Assembly (NCBI RefSeq): GCF_016185115.1 | Contig: NZ_JACPOF010000004.1 | Span: 1 to 64,000, forward strand | DNA: 64,000 nt | Source of the DNA: Polaromonas sp. | Lineage (GTDB): Bacteria > Pseudomonadota > Gammaproteobacteria > Burkholderiales > Burkholderiaceae_C | Reading direction: 5' to 3' | In this document: piece by piece, positions 26,049 through 33,694 of the stretch | Layout: each line of letters opens with the position of its first letter | Position numbering within the stretch: the first letter of the stretch is position 1 | Program-made: the position numbers and the translations under genes | Notes under the pieces: generated by a model | The model's input: the letters and a program-made list of their open reading frames with translations, nothing else | Told to the model about the DNA's origin: nothing | Databases searched by the model: none

Positions 26049-26070
26049 AATATAAGCAAATACTTATATT
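26049..26070. promoter_or_regulatory. Perfect inverted repeat before the ArsR-type sox regulator
   Basis: AATATAAG at 26049-26056 and CTTATATT at 26063-26070 form a perfect 8-bp inverted repeat around CAAATA. It lies 9 bp before the soxR ATG in an AT-rich patch. ArsR/SmtB repressors bind AT-rich dyads of this kind at their own promoters, so this is a good candidate operator for autoregulation. Confidence 0.6.
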
Positions 26071-26079
26071 TAAGCCGAC

Positions 26080-26490
26080 ATGCCAATGGAAAAAATGATT
26101 CAGGCCGATGGGCCGGTAGAGCAAAGCCGGGTGTTTGAACTGGCTGCCGAGCTGTTTGCGGTGCTGTCCACGCCCATGCGGCTGCGCGTGCTCAGTGCGC
26201 TGTGCGTGCGTGAGAAATCAGTCAATGAACTGCTCATGGAGATCGACACCACGCAGCCCAACCTGTCACAACACCTGGCCGTGCTTTATCGCACGGGGGT
26301 CCTTGCCAAACGCAAGGAGGGCGCGCAGGTGATTTACCGCGTGCAAAGTGAGAAGGCCATTGCCCTGTGCCGCAGCGTCTGTACCCAGATTGCGATTGAG
26401 CTTGATGAGCCGGATGCCTTGCCCCCCGGCCAGGCGCTCGCGCCCACATCGCCCCTCAAGGCGCCCGGGAAAGCGCCCCGGACATGCTGA
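26080..26490 (+). CDS. soxR: ArsR/SmtB-family sulfur-oxidation regulator
   Basis: A 136-residue winged-helix repressor. The DNA-binding helices are in LCVREKSVNELLMEIDTTQPNLSQHLAVLYRTGVL (read as two adjoining helices), followed by the wing RKEGAQVIYRVQ. Two cysteines (in SALCVRE and LCRSVCTQI) could form the thiol switch described for SoxR/SqrR-type regulators that sense polysulfide. It overlaps soxC by 7 bp and heads the sox cluster, with a dyad just upstream. Its role as repressor of sox genes follows from position and family. Confidence 0.85.
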   Translation: MPMEKMIQADGPVEQSRVFELAAELFAVLSTPMRLRVLSALCVREKSVNELLMEIDTTQPNLSQHLAVLYRTGVLAKRKEGAQVIYRVQSEKAIALCRSVCTQIAIELDEPDALPPGQALAPTSPLKAPGKAPRTC

Positions 26491-27812
26491 GCCGCTTCAT
26501 TCGCAGGGCGCCCGAGAATTTCCTGACGCGCGACCAGATGCAGGACGTCCGGGCCGGCAGGCGCGGTTTCCTGGCCGGGGCACTGGCTGCCGCGTCTTCC
26601 GCTGTCGCCGTCAATGCGCAAGCCCAGGCCGCTGAAGGTGATCCCAACATCCTGAACCTGCCGCCACACAGCACGGGTCTAGGCCAGCCGGTAGCCGCGC
26701 GGCCGTACGGCTTGCCCAGCGAGTTTGAAAAAAACCTGCAGCGCCGTGAAAGTCCCGGCCTCACGCGCATAGGCCAGGCCAGCGTCAGCTTTTGCCCGCT
26801 ACAGGGCCTGTTCGGCATCATCACCCCCAGCGGCCTGCACTTTGAACGTCACCACCAGGGCTGGTGGGACATTGACCCCACCAGGCACCGCCTCATGGTC
26901 AATGGCTCGGATGAGACCATGCTCAAGCGCCCCATGGTGTTCAGCATGGACGAACTCATGCGCCTGCCCAATGTCAGCCGCATGCATTTCATAGAGTGCG
27001 GCGCCAATACCGGCATGGAATGGGGCAACACTGCCGTGCCGACGGTGCAGTACACGCATGGCATGCTCAGCTGTAGCGAGTTCACCGGCGTGCCGCTGCG
27101 CACGCTGCTTGAACTTTGCGGCGCCGATTTGAAGCGCGGCAGGTTTGTGCTGGCCGAGGGCGCTGACGGCTCCGGCATGACGCGCACCATCCCCATGAGC
27201 CTCATCATGAGCGGCGAGGTGCTGGTGGCCTATGGCCAGAACGGCGAAATGCTGCGACCCGAAAACGGCTACCCGCTGCGCCTCATCGTCCCCGGCGTGC
27301 AGGGCGTGAGCTGGGTCAAATACCTGCGCCGTATCGAGCTGGGCGACATGCCCTACGGCACAAAAGACGAAACCATCCACTACGTCGACCTGCAACCCAG
27401 CGGCCTGCACCGCCAGTACACCAGCATTCAGGAAGTCAAAAGCGTCATCACCTCGCCCAGTGGCGGTCAGGTGCTGCTGGACAAGGGCTTTCACACCATC
27501 ACCGGCCTGGCCTGGAGCGGCCGCGGCAAAGTCAAAAAGGTTGATGTCTCCACCGACGGCGGCCGCAACTGGCGACCCGCACGCCTTGAAGGCCCGGTGC
27601 TGGGCAAGTGCCTGACGCGTTTTAACGCCGACTTTGTGTGGGACGGCAAACCTGCCATCTTCCAGAGTCGGGCAGTCGACGACACCGGGCAGATCCAGCC
27701 CGACTATCACCAGCTCAGGCAGGTGCGGGCTTCGCGCAGCATCTATCACAACAATGCCATCCAGTCCTGGTCGCTTGAAGAAAACGGCGAGGTCAAGAAT
27801 GTCCAGGTTTAA
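26484..27812 (+). CDS. soxC: Sulfite dehydrogenase SoxC, molybdopterin subunit
   Basis: A 442-residue sulfite-oxidase-family protein with a twin-arginine signal near residue 29 (RRGFLAGALAAASSA), so it is exported folded with its cofactor. FIECGANTGMEW carries the molybdenum-ligating cysteine. GVQGVSWVKYLRRIELG and VSTDGGRNWRPA belong to the dimerisation domain. With SoxD it oxidises the sulfane sulfur held on SoxYZ, taking six electrons. It overlaps soxR by 7 bp and soxD by 14 bp. Confidence 0.95.
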   Translation: MLSRFIRRAPENFLTRDQMQDVRAGRRGFLAGALAAASSAVAVNAQAQAAEGDPNILNLPPHSTGLGQPVAARPYGLPSEFEKNLQRRESPGLTRIGQASVSFCPLQGLFGIITPSGLHFERHHQGWWDIDPTRHRLMVNGSDETMLKRPMVFSMDELMRLPNVSRMHFIECGANTGMEWGNTAVPTVQYTHGMLSCSEFTGVPLRTLLELCGADLKRGRFVLAEGADGSGMTRTIPMSLIMSGEVLVAYGQNGEMLRPENGYPLRLIVPGVQGVSWVKYLRRIELGDMPYGTKDETIHYVDLQPSGLHRQYTSIQEVKSVITSPSGGQVLLDKGFHTITGLAWSGRGKVKKVDVSTDGGRNWRPARLEGPVLGKCLTRFNADFVWDGKPAIFQSRAVDDTGQIQPDYHQLRQVRASRSIYHNNAIQSWSLEENGEVKNVQV

Positions 27813-28944
27813 GACCTCTTCCACGCTGCTGCGCCACGGCCTGTTGATGACCGCCGTGAGCATTTCCTCTTTTGCGCATTCGCAGGTACCTGCCAAAACG
27901 CCAGCACAAACCGCCATGTCTGCGATAGGCCGCACAGCCACACCGGCAGAGATCAAGGCCTGGGACATCGACGTGCGGCCCGATTTCAAGGGCCTGCCCA
28001 AGGGCCAGGGTTCCGTGAAGCAGGGCGAAGTGATCTGGGAGGGCAAGTGCGCTTCGTGCCACGGCAGCTTTGGCGAGTCGTCGGAGGTGTTCACGCCGAT
28101 CGCTGGCGGCACCACCGCAGAAGACGTCAAGGCAGGGCGCGTGGACGGCCTGATGCCGGGCGCCAACCAGCCGCAGCGCACCTCGCTCATGAAGGTCGCG
28201 ACGCTGTCAACGCTGTGGGACTACATCAACCGCGCCATGCCCTGGAATGCGCCCAAGACATTGACGACCGATGAGGTCTATGCGGTCACGGCCTATGTGT
28301 TGAACCTGGGCAACATCCTGCCGGCCGATTTCACCCTCTCGGATAAAAACGTCCGCGACGTGCAGGCCATGCTGCCCAACCGGAACGGCATGACGACTGC
28401 CCATGCCATGTGGCCAGGCAAGGAGCTTGGTGGCACTGCAAAACCCGATGTGCAGGGCTCGGCCTGCTTGTCAAATTGCGGCCCTGAAGCCGTCATCAAA
28501 AGCTTTTTGCCTGACTACGCCCGCAACGCACACGGCAACCTGGCCGGGCAGTCGCGCATGATTGGCGCCAGCCGGGGTGCGGACACGACACAGCCACCGC
28601 CAGCCGTGTTTGGCCAAAACACCCTCGCAAAACCTGTTGTGGCACAGGTAGCCGCAGCTCCTTTATCCAGTGGGCCGACGACATCAGGCATCACGCCCCT
28701 GCTGCAAAAAAATGCCTGCCTGGCCTGCCATGGCCTGAACAGCAAACTCATAGGTCCCGGCTTCAATGAGATCGCAGCCAGATATAAGGATAAGGGCCGC
28801 GCCGACGCGGTGAATTACCTCTCGGGCAAAATCAGGGCAGGCGGGCAGGGCGTCTGGGGTGGCATTGCCATGCCGGCGCAGTCTCTCAGCGAGGCTGAAG
28901 CGTCACAGGTCGCGCAGTGGCTGGCCCAAGGCATGCCCAGATGA
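27799..28944 (+). CDS. soxD: SoxD, diheme cytochrome c subunit of sulfane dehydrogenase
   Basis: A 381-residue exported cytochrome. The ATG at 27799 starts a signal peptide (LLMTAVSISSFAHS) and overlaps soxC. Two haem-binding motifs are visible, GKCASCHG near residue 82 and ACLACHG near residue 310, with Met ligands downstream (GLMPGANQPQ, AMPAQSLSE). It accepts electrons from SoxC. The region between the haem domains is Pro/Ala-rich. Coupled translation with soxC fits a 1:1 complex. Confidence 0.94.
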   Translation: MSRFKTSSTLLRHGLLMTAVSISSFAHSQVPAKTPAQTAMSAIGRTATPAEIKAWDIDVRPDFKGLPKGQGSVKQGEVIWEGKCASCHGSFGESSEVFTPIAGGTTAEDVKAGRVDGLMPGANQPQRTSLMKVATLSTLWDYINRAMPWNAPKTLTTDEVYAVTAYVLNLGNILPADFTLSDKNVRDVQAMLPNRNGMTTAHAMWPGKELGGTAKPDVQGSACLSNCGPEAVIKSFLPDYARNAHGNLAGQSRMIGASRGADTTQPPPAVFGQNTLAKPVVAQVAAAPLSSGPTTSGITPLLQKNACLACHGLNSKLIGPGFNEIAARYKDKGRADAVNYLSGKIRAGGQGVWGGIAMPAQSLSEAEASQVAQWLAQGMPR

Positions 28945-29040
28945 TGCAGGTAACCCGGTAGAAATCCCCTGTGAAGCTCAGCAGTTTTTGTGTCCAATAT
29001 TCAACAGTCTTCAAGTTTTTTCAGACCAAAGGAGTCCACC

Positions 29041-29508
29041 ATGGAACGTCGTGATTTTCTGGCAAGCGGTTCAGGCGCAACAGCGCTGGCGCTGGCTGCC
29101 GCTACAGGCCTCGCCCCGGCGCATGCGCAAAACGCGCCCGGCTGGAACAAGGCCGCTTTTGAAACCAAATCGCTTGCCGATGCAGCCAAGGCCCTGGGCG
29201 CCACCAGCGCACCGGTCGAAAGCAAGGACCTGGTACTGCAGGCGCCCGAGATCGCCGAAAACGGCGCCGTGGTGCGTGTTGCCGCACAAAGCAACATCGC
29301 CAACACCACGCAAATCTCATTTGTGGTCGAGAAAAACCCGTTTGCGCTGGCAGCCGCGTTCGACATTCCTGCAGGTACCGATGCCAATGTCTCGACCAAC
29401 GTCAAGATGGGCCAGTCGTCCAATGTTTATGCGCTGGCCAAAGCCGGCGACAAGTTCTTTTATGCAGTCAAGGAAGTGAAAGTCACGTTGGGCGGTTGCG
29501 GCGGTTAA
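29041..29508 (+). CDS. soxY: SoxY, sulfur-carrier subunit
   Basis: A 155-residue protein. It has a Tat signal (MERRDFLASGSG) and ends in the diagnostic GGCGG, where Cys153 carries the sulfur intermediates. The ATG at 29041 has AAAGGAG 10-11 bp upstream and starts the signal, so it is preferred to the in-frame start at 28990. SoxY works with SoxZ, whose gene starts 55 bp later, and is the substrate carrier for SoxAX, SoxB and SoxCD in the periplasm. Confidence 0.96.
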   Translation: MERRDFLASGSGATALALAAATGLAPAHAQNAPGWNKAAFETKSLADAAKALGATSAPVESKDLVLQAPEIAENGAVVRVAAQSNIANTTQISFVVEKNPFALAAAFDIPAGTDANVSTNVKMGQSSNVYALAKAGDKFFYAVKEVKVTLGGCGG

Positions 29509-29563
29509 CCGCGCATCTGTTCATTCAAGACCCACAACCCAACACTGAATTCAGGAGAAAAAC

Positions 29564-29875
29564 ATGTCAGATCCAATGAGAATCCGTGCCCAGGCCCAGG
29601 GCGACAAAACCACCGTTCGTGTGCTGGTCAGCCACGAGATGGAAAGCGGCCAGCGCCGCGATGCCGCCGGCAAAATCGTACCGGCCTGGTTCATCCAGAA
29701 CATCAACGCCACCTGGAATGGCAAGACCGTGATGAGCGCCCAGTGGGGCACGGCGGTGTCCAAGAACCCTTTCATCCAGTTCGCCTTCAAGGGCGGCAAG
29801 GCCGGCGACAAAGTTGTGGTCAGCTGGGTGGACAACCGCGGCGACAAGCGCAGCGACGAAGCCGTGATTACCTGA
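29564..29875 (+). CDS. soxZ: SoxZ, sulfur-carrier partner subunit
   Basis: A 103-residue immunoglobulin-like protein without its own signal peptide, as usual; it leaves the cell with SoxY through Tat. Conserved segments are TVRVLVSHEMESGQRRDAAG, IPAWFIQ-like VPAWFIQNI and VVSWVDNRGD. AGGAGAAAA precedes the ATG. A GC-rich hairpin lies just after the stop, before soxA. Confidence 0.95.
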   Translation: MSDPMRIRAQAQGDKTTVRVLVSHEMESGQRRDAAGKIVPAWFIQNINATWNGKTVMSAQWGTAVSKNPFIQFAFKGGKAGDKVVVSWVDNRGDKRSDEAVIT

Positions 29876-29888
29876 TTTATCCCTTGAC

Positions 29889-29904
29889 GCCCCGCTTGCG
29901 GGGC
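29889..29904 (+). terminator. Short GC-rich hairpin between soxZ and soxA
   Basis: GCCCCGC (29889-29895) and GCGGGGC (29898-29904) form a tight 7-bp stem with a 2-base gap, 13 bp after the soxZ stop. No T-run follows, so it is more likely an mRNA stabiliser or partial attenuator that lifts soxYZ over soxAX than a full terminator. Confidence 0.4.
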
Positions 29905-29941
29905 TTGCGCACCGGTTACAAAAAAACGTCGAGGAGACACG

Positions 29942-30769
29942 ATGAAACTGACCCGTTCAAGCGGCCTGACCCTGCTGGCAGCACTGGCCACCATGGCAGC
30001 CGTGGCGACCTTGCCCATGACGGCATCCGCCCAGAAAACCACGGCCGAGGGCATTGCCGAATACCGCGCCATGCTGGCCGACGGCAACCCGGCAGAGCTG
30101 TATGAAGCCAAAGGCGAGGGCCTCTGGAAGGAAGCCCGCGGCCCCAAGAAAGCCTCTCTTGAAAGATGTGACCTCGGCAAGGGCCCGGGCGTTGTCAAGG
30201 GCGCGTTTGTCGAACTGCCGCGCTACTTTGCCGACACCAATCGCGTGCAGGATCTGGAATCGCGTCTCCTGACCTGCATGGAGCAGCAGCAGGGTTTCAG
30301 CGCTCTTGAAATCGCCAAAACGCCTTTTGGCGCCGGTGAACAAAAAACCATCGAATCGCTGGTCGCCTACATTTCGGGCGAATCGCGTGACATGAAGTTC
30401 AACGTGCCGCAGGCCCATGCACAGGAAAAGCTCATGTACGAGGTCGGCAAGAAGGTGTTTTACCTGCGCGGCGGTCCGTATGACTTTTCATGCGCGTCCT
30501 GCCATGGTGCCGACGACAAGCGCGTGCGCCTGCAGGATTTGCCAAACCTGACCAAACAGCCTGGAGCGTCCACCGGCTTCGGCTCCTGGCCGGCCTACCG
30601 CGTCTCCAGCGGTGACCTCTGGAGCATGCAGCGCCGCCTCAACGACTGCTACCGCCAGCAGCGCTTCCCCTTCCCGGGTTACGCGTCTGACGCCACCATC
30701 GCCCTCGGTGTGTTCATGGGTGTCAACAGCAAGGGCGGTCAGTCGATTGCCCCGGCCCTCAAACGCTGA
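29942..30769 (+). CDS. soxA: SoxA, c-type cytochrome subunit of L-cysteine S-thiosulfotransferase
   Basis: A 275-residue exported cytochrome with a signal peptide ending near ASAQ. Only one haem motif, CASCH at 184-188, is present, so this is the single-haem form; Cys residues in the N-terminal domain (SLERCDLG, LLTCMEQ) may form a disulfide where the other haem sits in the diheme form. Cys236 in LNDCYRQQRFPF is the active-site ligand that carries the persulfide. With SoxX it links thiosulfate to SoxY. soxX starts 15 bp downstream. Confidence 0.95.
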   Translation: MKLTRSSGLTLLAALATMAAVATLPMTASAQKTTAEGIAEYRAMLADGNPAELYEAKGEGLWKEARGPKKASLERCDLGKGPGVVKGAFVELPRYFADTNRVQDLESRLLTCMEQQQGFSALEIAKTPFGAGEQKTIESLVAYISGESRDMKFNVPQAHAQEKLMYEVGKKVFYLRGGPYDFSCASCHGADDKRVRLQDLPNLTKQPGASTGFGSWPAYRVSSGDLWSMQRRLNDCYRQQRFPFPGYASDATIALGVFMGVNSKGGQSIAPALKR

Positions 30770-30784
30770 GCGGGGAGTTTCAAC

Positions 30785-31453
30785 ATGAAAAAAACAATCA
30801 ACCAGACCGCCAAACGGGTCAGCCTTGTTTCAATGAGCCTGGGTGTGGCCGTGCTGCTGGCCAGCTGCGCCATGGCGCCGACATCCCAGCAGGTGGCCGA
30901 AGCGACCCAACAGGTCATGAAGTCGTCTTTCCGCGCCCAGGGCGAGGCGAAGATGGACCGGCTGGTGCAGGATGCGTCCAACCAGGCGTGCTCTGAAGCT
31001 GCGGGTGCGGCGCTTGACGAAAAACTCGCCAAGGCTATTGAAGCAGCCAACCTGAAGACGGTGAAGTTCCCGGCCGACGGCAAGCTGATTGGTGACTGGG
31101 CCGAAGGTGAAAAAATTGCCCAGAACGGCCGCGGCCTGACCTGGAGCGACCCGGCCAACTCGGTCAACGGTGGCAGCTGCTACAACTGCCACCAGATCAG
31201 CAAGGCCGAGCTGTCGTTCGGCTCCATCGGCCCCAGCCTCTACAACTACGGCAAGCTGCGCGGTGTGAGCAACCCGGCATCGCCCGAGAGCAAGCCTATC
31301 GTCGACTACACCTGGGGCAAGCTCTGGAACTCCAAGGCCTACAACGCCTGCTCCGACATGCCGCGTTTTGGCCATGCCGGCATCCTGACCGAACAGCAGA
31401 TTCGCGATGTCATGGCGCTGCTGCTGGACCCGAAATCACCGGTCAACCAGTAA
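30785..31453 (+). CDS. soxX: SoxX, c-type cytochrome subunit of L-cysteine S-thiosulfotransferase
   Basis: A 222-residue monohaem cytochrome. The haem motif CYNCH is at 132-136, in GGSCYNCHQISKAELS, followed by GSIGPSLYNYGKLRG; the Met ligand is in SDMPRFGHAGILT. The N-terminal signal ends in a lipobox (LLASC, Cys28), so the protein is probably a membrane-anchored lipoprotein. It passes electrons from SoxA onward. An insertion of about 100 residues, rich in Ala and Lys, precedes the haem domain. Confidence 0.94.
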   Translation: MKKTINQTAKRVSLVSMSLGVAVLLASCAMAPTSQQVAEATQQVMKSSFRAQGEAKMDRLVQDASNQACSEAAGAALDEKLAKAIEAANLKTVKFPADGKLIGDWAEGEKIAQNGRGLTWSDPANSVNGGSCYNCHQISKAELSFGSIGPSLYNYGKLRGVSNPASPESKPIVDYTWGKLWNSKAYNACSDMPRFGHAGILTEQQIRDVMALLLDPKSPVNQ

Positions 31454-31520
31454 CAGGTCCGCGACAGGCTTCCGACTGATCAGTGGCAGCCTTCAGCCAT
31501 TTTTTAACGTGCACGGCAAA

Positions 31521-31701
31521 AATTTAGCGTGTACGTTAAAAAATCTCAAAAAGTTAAGTTCCATATTAACTTTTCGTGGTTTGGACCTGTTTTTGGACCG
31601 TCGATCGCTTCAAAATGTCCAAAAAACGGTCGTTTTAAGGTGGCAAATCGGCTGCAGGCCAATAAATACGTACGTGAGCAGCTATTAAATTGATAGTAAT
31701 T
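31521..31701. repeat. 181-bp structured intergenic repeat, copy A
   Basis: This AT-rich element between soxX and soxB matches, without net length change, the element at 58526-58706 in the same orientation. Shared features include TTAAAAAA, the hairpin stem AAAAGTTAA/TTAACTTTT, and a highly conserved end with CCAATAAATAC and CGTGAGCAGCTATT. A further inverted repeat (TTTTTTAACGTGCAC near 31500 and GTGTACGTTAAAAAA near 31530) overlaps its left edge. It has no open frame. I regard it as a dispersed repeat family, possibly a structured RNA or REP-like element. Confidence 0.75.
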
Positions 31702-31742
31702 AATACCTCCCAAACGCTTTAGCCAACACCAAGTAGCCCGCC

Positions 31743-33461
31743 ATGAACCTGTCCCGCCGAGAGTTTTCAAGCGTCATGGCCGCCGCGCTGGCCGCCGGTT
31801 TTCCGCTGCAGCGCGATGCCAGCGCCGCCCAGGCCGGCGCGCTGTACGACGTGCCGCGCTCTGGCAATGTGCACCTGCTGCACATGACCGATTGCCACGC
31901 GCAGCTGATGCCAAGTTATTTTCGTGAGCCATCGGTCAACCTGGGCGTGGGGACTATGCGCGGCCGGTCGCCGCATCTGGTGGGCCAGCACCTGCTGAAA
32001 GCCGCCGGCATCAGGGCCGGCAGCGCAGAAGCCCATGCGCTGACTTACCTCGACTTCGAGCGCGCCGCCCGCCAATACGGCAAGGTCGGCGGCTTTGCGC
32101 ATTTGGCGACGCTGGTCAAACAGCTGCGGGCCTCGCGGCCCGGCGCCTTGTTGCTGGACGGCGGCGACACCTGGCAGGGCAGCGCCACGGCACTTTGGAC
32201 GCAGGGCCAGGACATGGTCGATGCCGCAAAACTGCTGGGCGTGGATGTGATGACCGGCCACTGGGATTTCACCTACGGCCAGGACCGCATCAAGAAGATC
32301 GTCGAGGGCGACTTTGCCGGCAAGATCGACTTCCTGGCGCAAAACGTCAAAACCAGCGACTTCGGCGACCCGGTGTTCAAGCCTTACGTGATTAAAGAGA
32401 TGAACGGCATCCCGGTCGCCATCGTCGGCCAGGCCTTCCCCTACACGCCGATCGCCAACCCCGGCTGGATGACGCCCGACTGGAGCTTCGGCATCCGCGA
32501 AACAGACATGCAGGAAACCGTCAACGACGCCCGCGCCAGGGGCGCGCAGGCCGTGGTGCTGCTGAGCCACAACGGCATGGACGTCGATCTGAAAATGGCC
32601 TCGCGCGTCACGGGCATAGACGCCATCCTGGGAGGGCATACGCACGACGGCGTGCCGCGGCCAGTTATCGTGAGCAACCCCGGCGGCAGGACCATAGTCA
32701 CCAACGCGGGCAGCAACGGCAAGTTCCTCGGGGTGCTGGATCTGGATGTGAAGGATAAAAAAGTCACTGGCTTCAACTACAGGTTGCTCCCGGTGTTCTC
32801 AAAACTCCTGCCCGCAGATGGCGCCATGGGCGAGCTGATCACCAGGGTGCGTGCACCTTATGAAGCAAAACTGGCCGAAAAGCTCGCCACCACCGAGGGC
32901 ACGCTGTACCGCCGCGGCAACTTCAACGGCACCTTTGACCAGGTCATCCTCGACGGCCTCATGGAAGTGCGCGGTGCGGAAATCGGCTTTTCGCCGGGCT
33001 TTCGCTGGGGAACCTCGCTGCTGCCGGGCCAGGCCATCACGCGCGAACACCTGATGGACCAGACCGCCATCACCTACCCGTGGACGACGCTGACCGACAT
33101 GCGCGGGGACATGATCAAGACCATTCTTGAAGACGTCGCCGACAACCTCTTCAACCCCGACCCCTATTACCAGCAGGGCGGCGACATGGTGCGTACCGGC
33201 GGGCTGACCTGGACCTGCGAGCCGGGTGCAAAGATGGGTTCACGCATCCAGGACATGCGCCTCAAGGGCAAGTTGATCGAGGCCGACAAGACCTACAAGG
33301 TTGCCGGCTGGGCGCCCGTGGCCGAGGCCAGCAAAAACGCCGGTCCGCCCATCTGGGAGGTCATGGAGACGTACTTCAAGGCCCACAAAACCATCAAACC
33401 GGTCAAGCCGAATACACCCACACTGATCGGCGTGGCTGGCAATCCGGGGCTGGCGGGCTAG
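31743..33461 (+). CDS. soxB: SoxB, thiosulfohydrolase
   Basis: A 572-residue dimanganese enzyme of the 5'-nucleotidase fold. A Tat-like signal (LSRREFSSVMAAAL) leads the protein. The metal-binding phosphoesterase motifs are LLHMTDCHAQL, LLDGGDTWQGSATALWTQGQD, TGHWDFTYG, LLSHNGMDVD and GGHTHDG. It releases sulfate from SoxY-bound thiosulfonate. It is separated from soxX by 289 bp containing repeat copy A, so it may have its own promoter. GHWDF replaces the GHWEF I expect in most SoxB. Confidence 0.95.
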   Translation: MNLSRREFSSVMAAALAAGFPLQRDASAAQAGALYDVPRSGNVHLLHMTDCHAQLMPSYFREPSVNLGVGTMRGRSPHLVGQHLLKAAGIRAGSAEAHALTYLDFERAARQYGKVGGFAHLATLVKQLRASRPGALLLDGGDTWQGSATALWTQGQDMVDAAKLLGVDVMTGHWDFTYGQDRIKKIVEGDFAGKIDFLAQNVKTSDFGDPVFKPYVIKEMNGIPVAIVGQAFPYTPIANPGWMTPDWSFGIRETDMQETVNDARARGAQAVVLLSHNGMDVDLKMASRVTGIDAILGGHTHDGVPRPVIVSNPGGRTIVTNAGSNGKFLGVLDLDVKDKKVTGFNYRLLPVFSKLLPADGAMGELITRVRAPYEAKLAEKLATTEGTLYRRGNFNGTFDQVILDGLMEVRGAEIGFSPGFRWGTSLLPGQAITREHLMDQTAITYPWTTLTDMRGDMIKTILEDVADNLFNPDPYYQQGGDMVRTGGLTWTCEPGAKMGSRIQDMRLKGKLIEADKTYKVAGWAPVAEASKNAGPPIWEVMETYFKAHKTIKPVKPNTPTLIGVAGNPGLAG

Positions 33462-33663
33462 CGTGTACGGCAAAAACTCATGCCGTCAATGCATGGGAAA
33501 TCAGGTGCTCAAACATGCGCCAGGCCCATGGTTTCTTGGCCCTGTCGCAGAACGGTGGCACAATCATGGGTGTTTCTGAAGGCCCTTCCTGCCACAGTCG
33601 CATCCGCAAATCGGTCCAGCCGTGATCGCGGAAGGTTAATCAACCCAGCTTTAACCAGCTAAT

Positions 33664-33680
33664 GTTTCCCCAAGGGAAAC
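33664..33680 (+). promoter_or_regulatory. Hairpin directly before the sucA ribosome site
   Basis: GTTTCCC (33664-33670) and GGGAAAC (33674-33680) form a perfect 7-bp stem with a CAA loop, ending one base before GGAGG (33681-33684 and following) of sucA. It could modulate translation or mark a transcript end. The ATG at 33662 would run through it, a reason to prefer the later start. Confidence 0.4.
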
Positions 33681-33694
33681 GGAGGTCAGCGGAT

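Noticed and set aside
29912..29925. GTTACAA before soxA considered as another member of the RisA-type motif set
   Set aside because: It lacks the flanking ATTTGTAACAT match and shows that the 6-7 base core occurs by chance or for other reasons.
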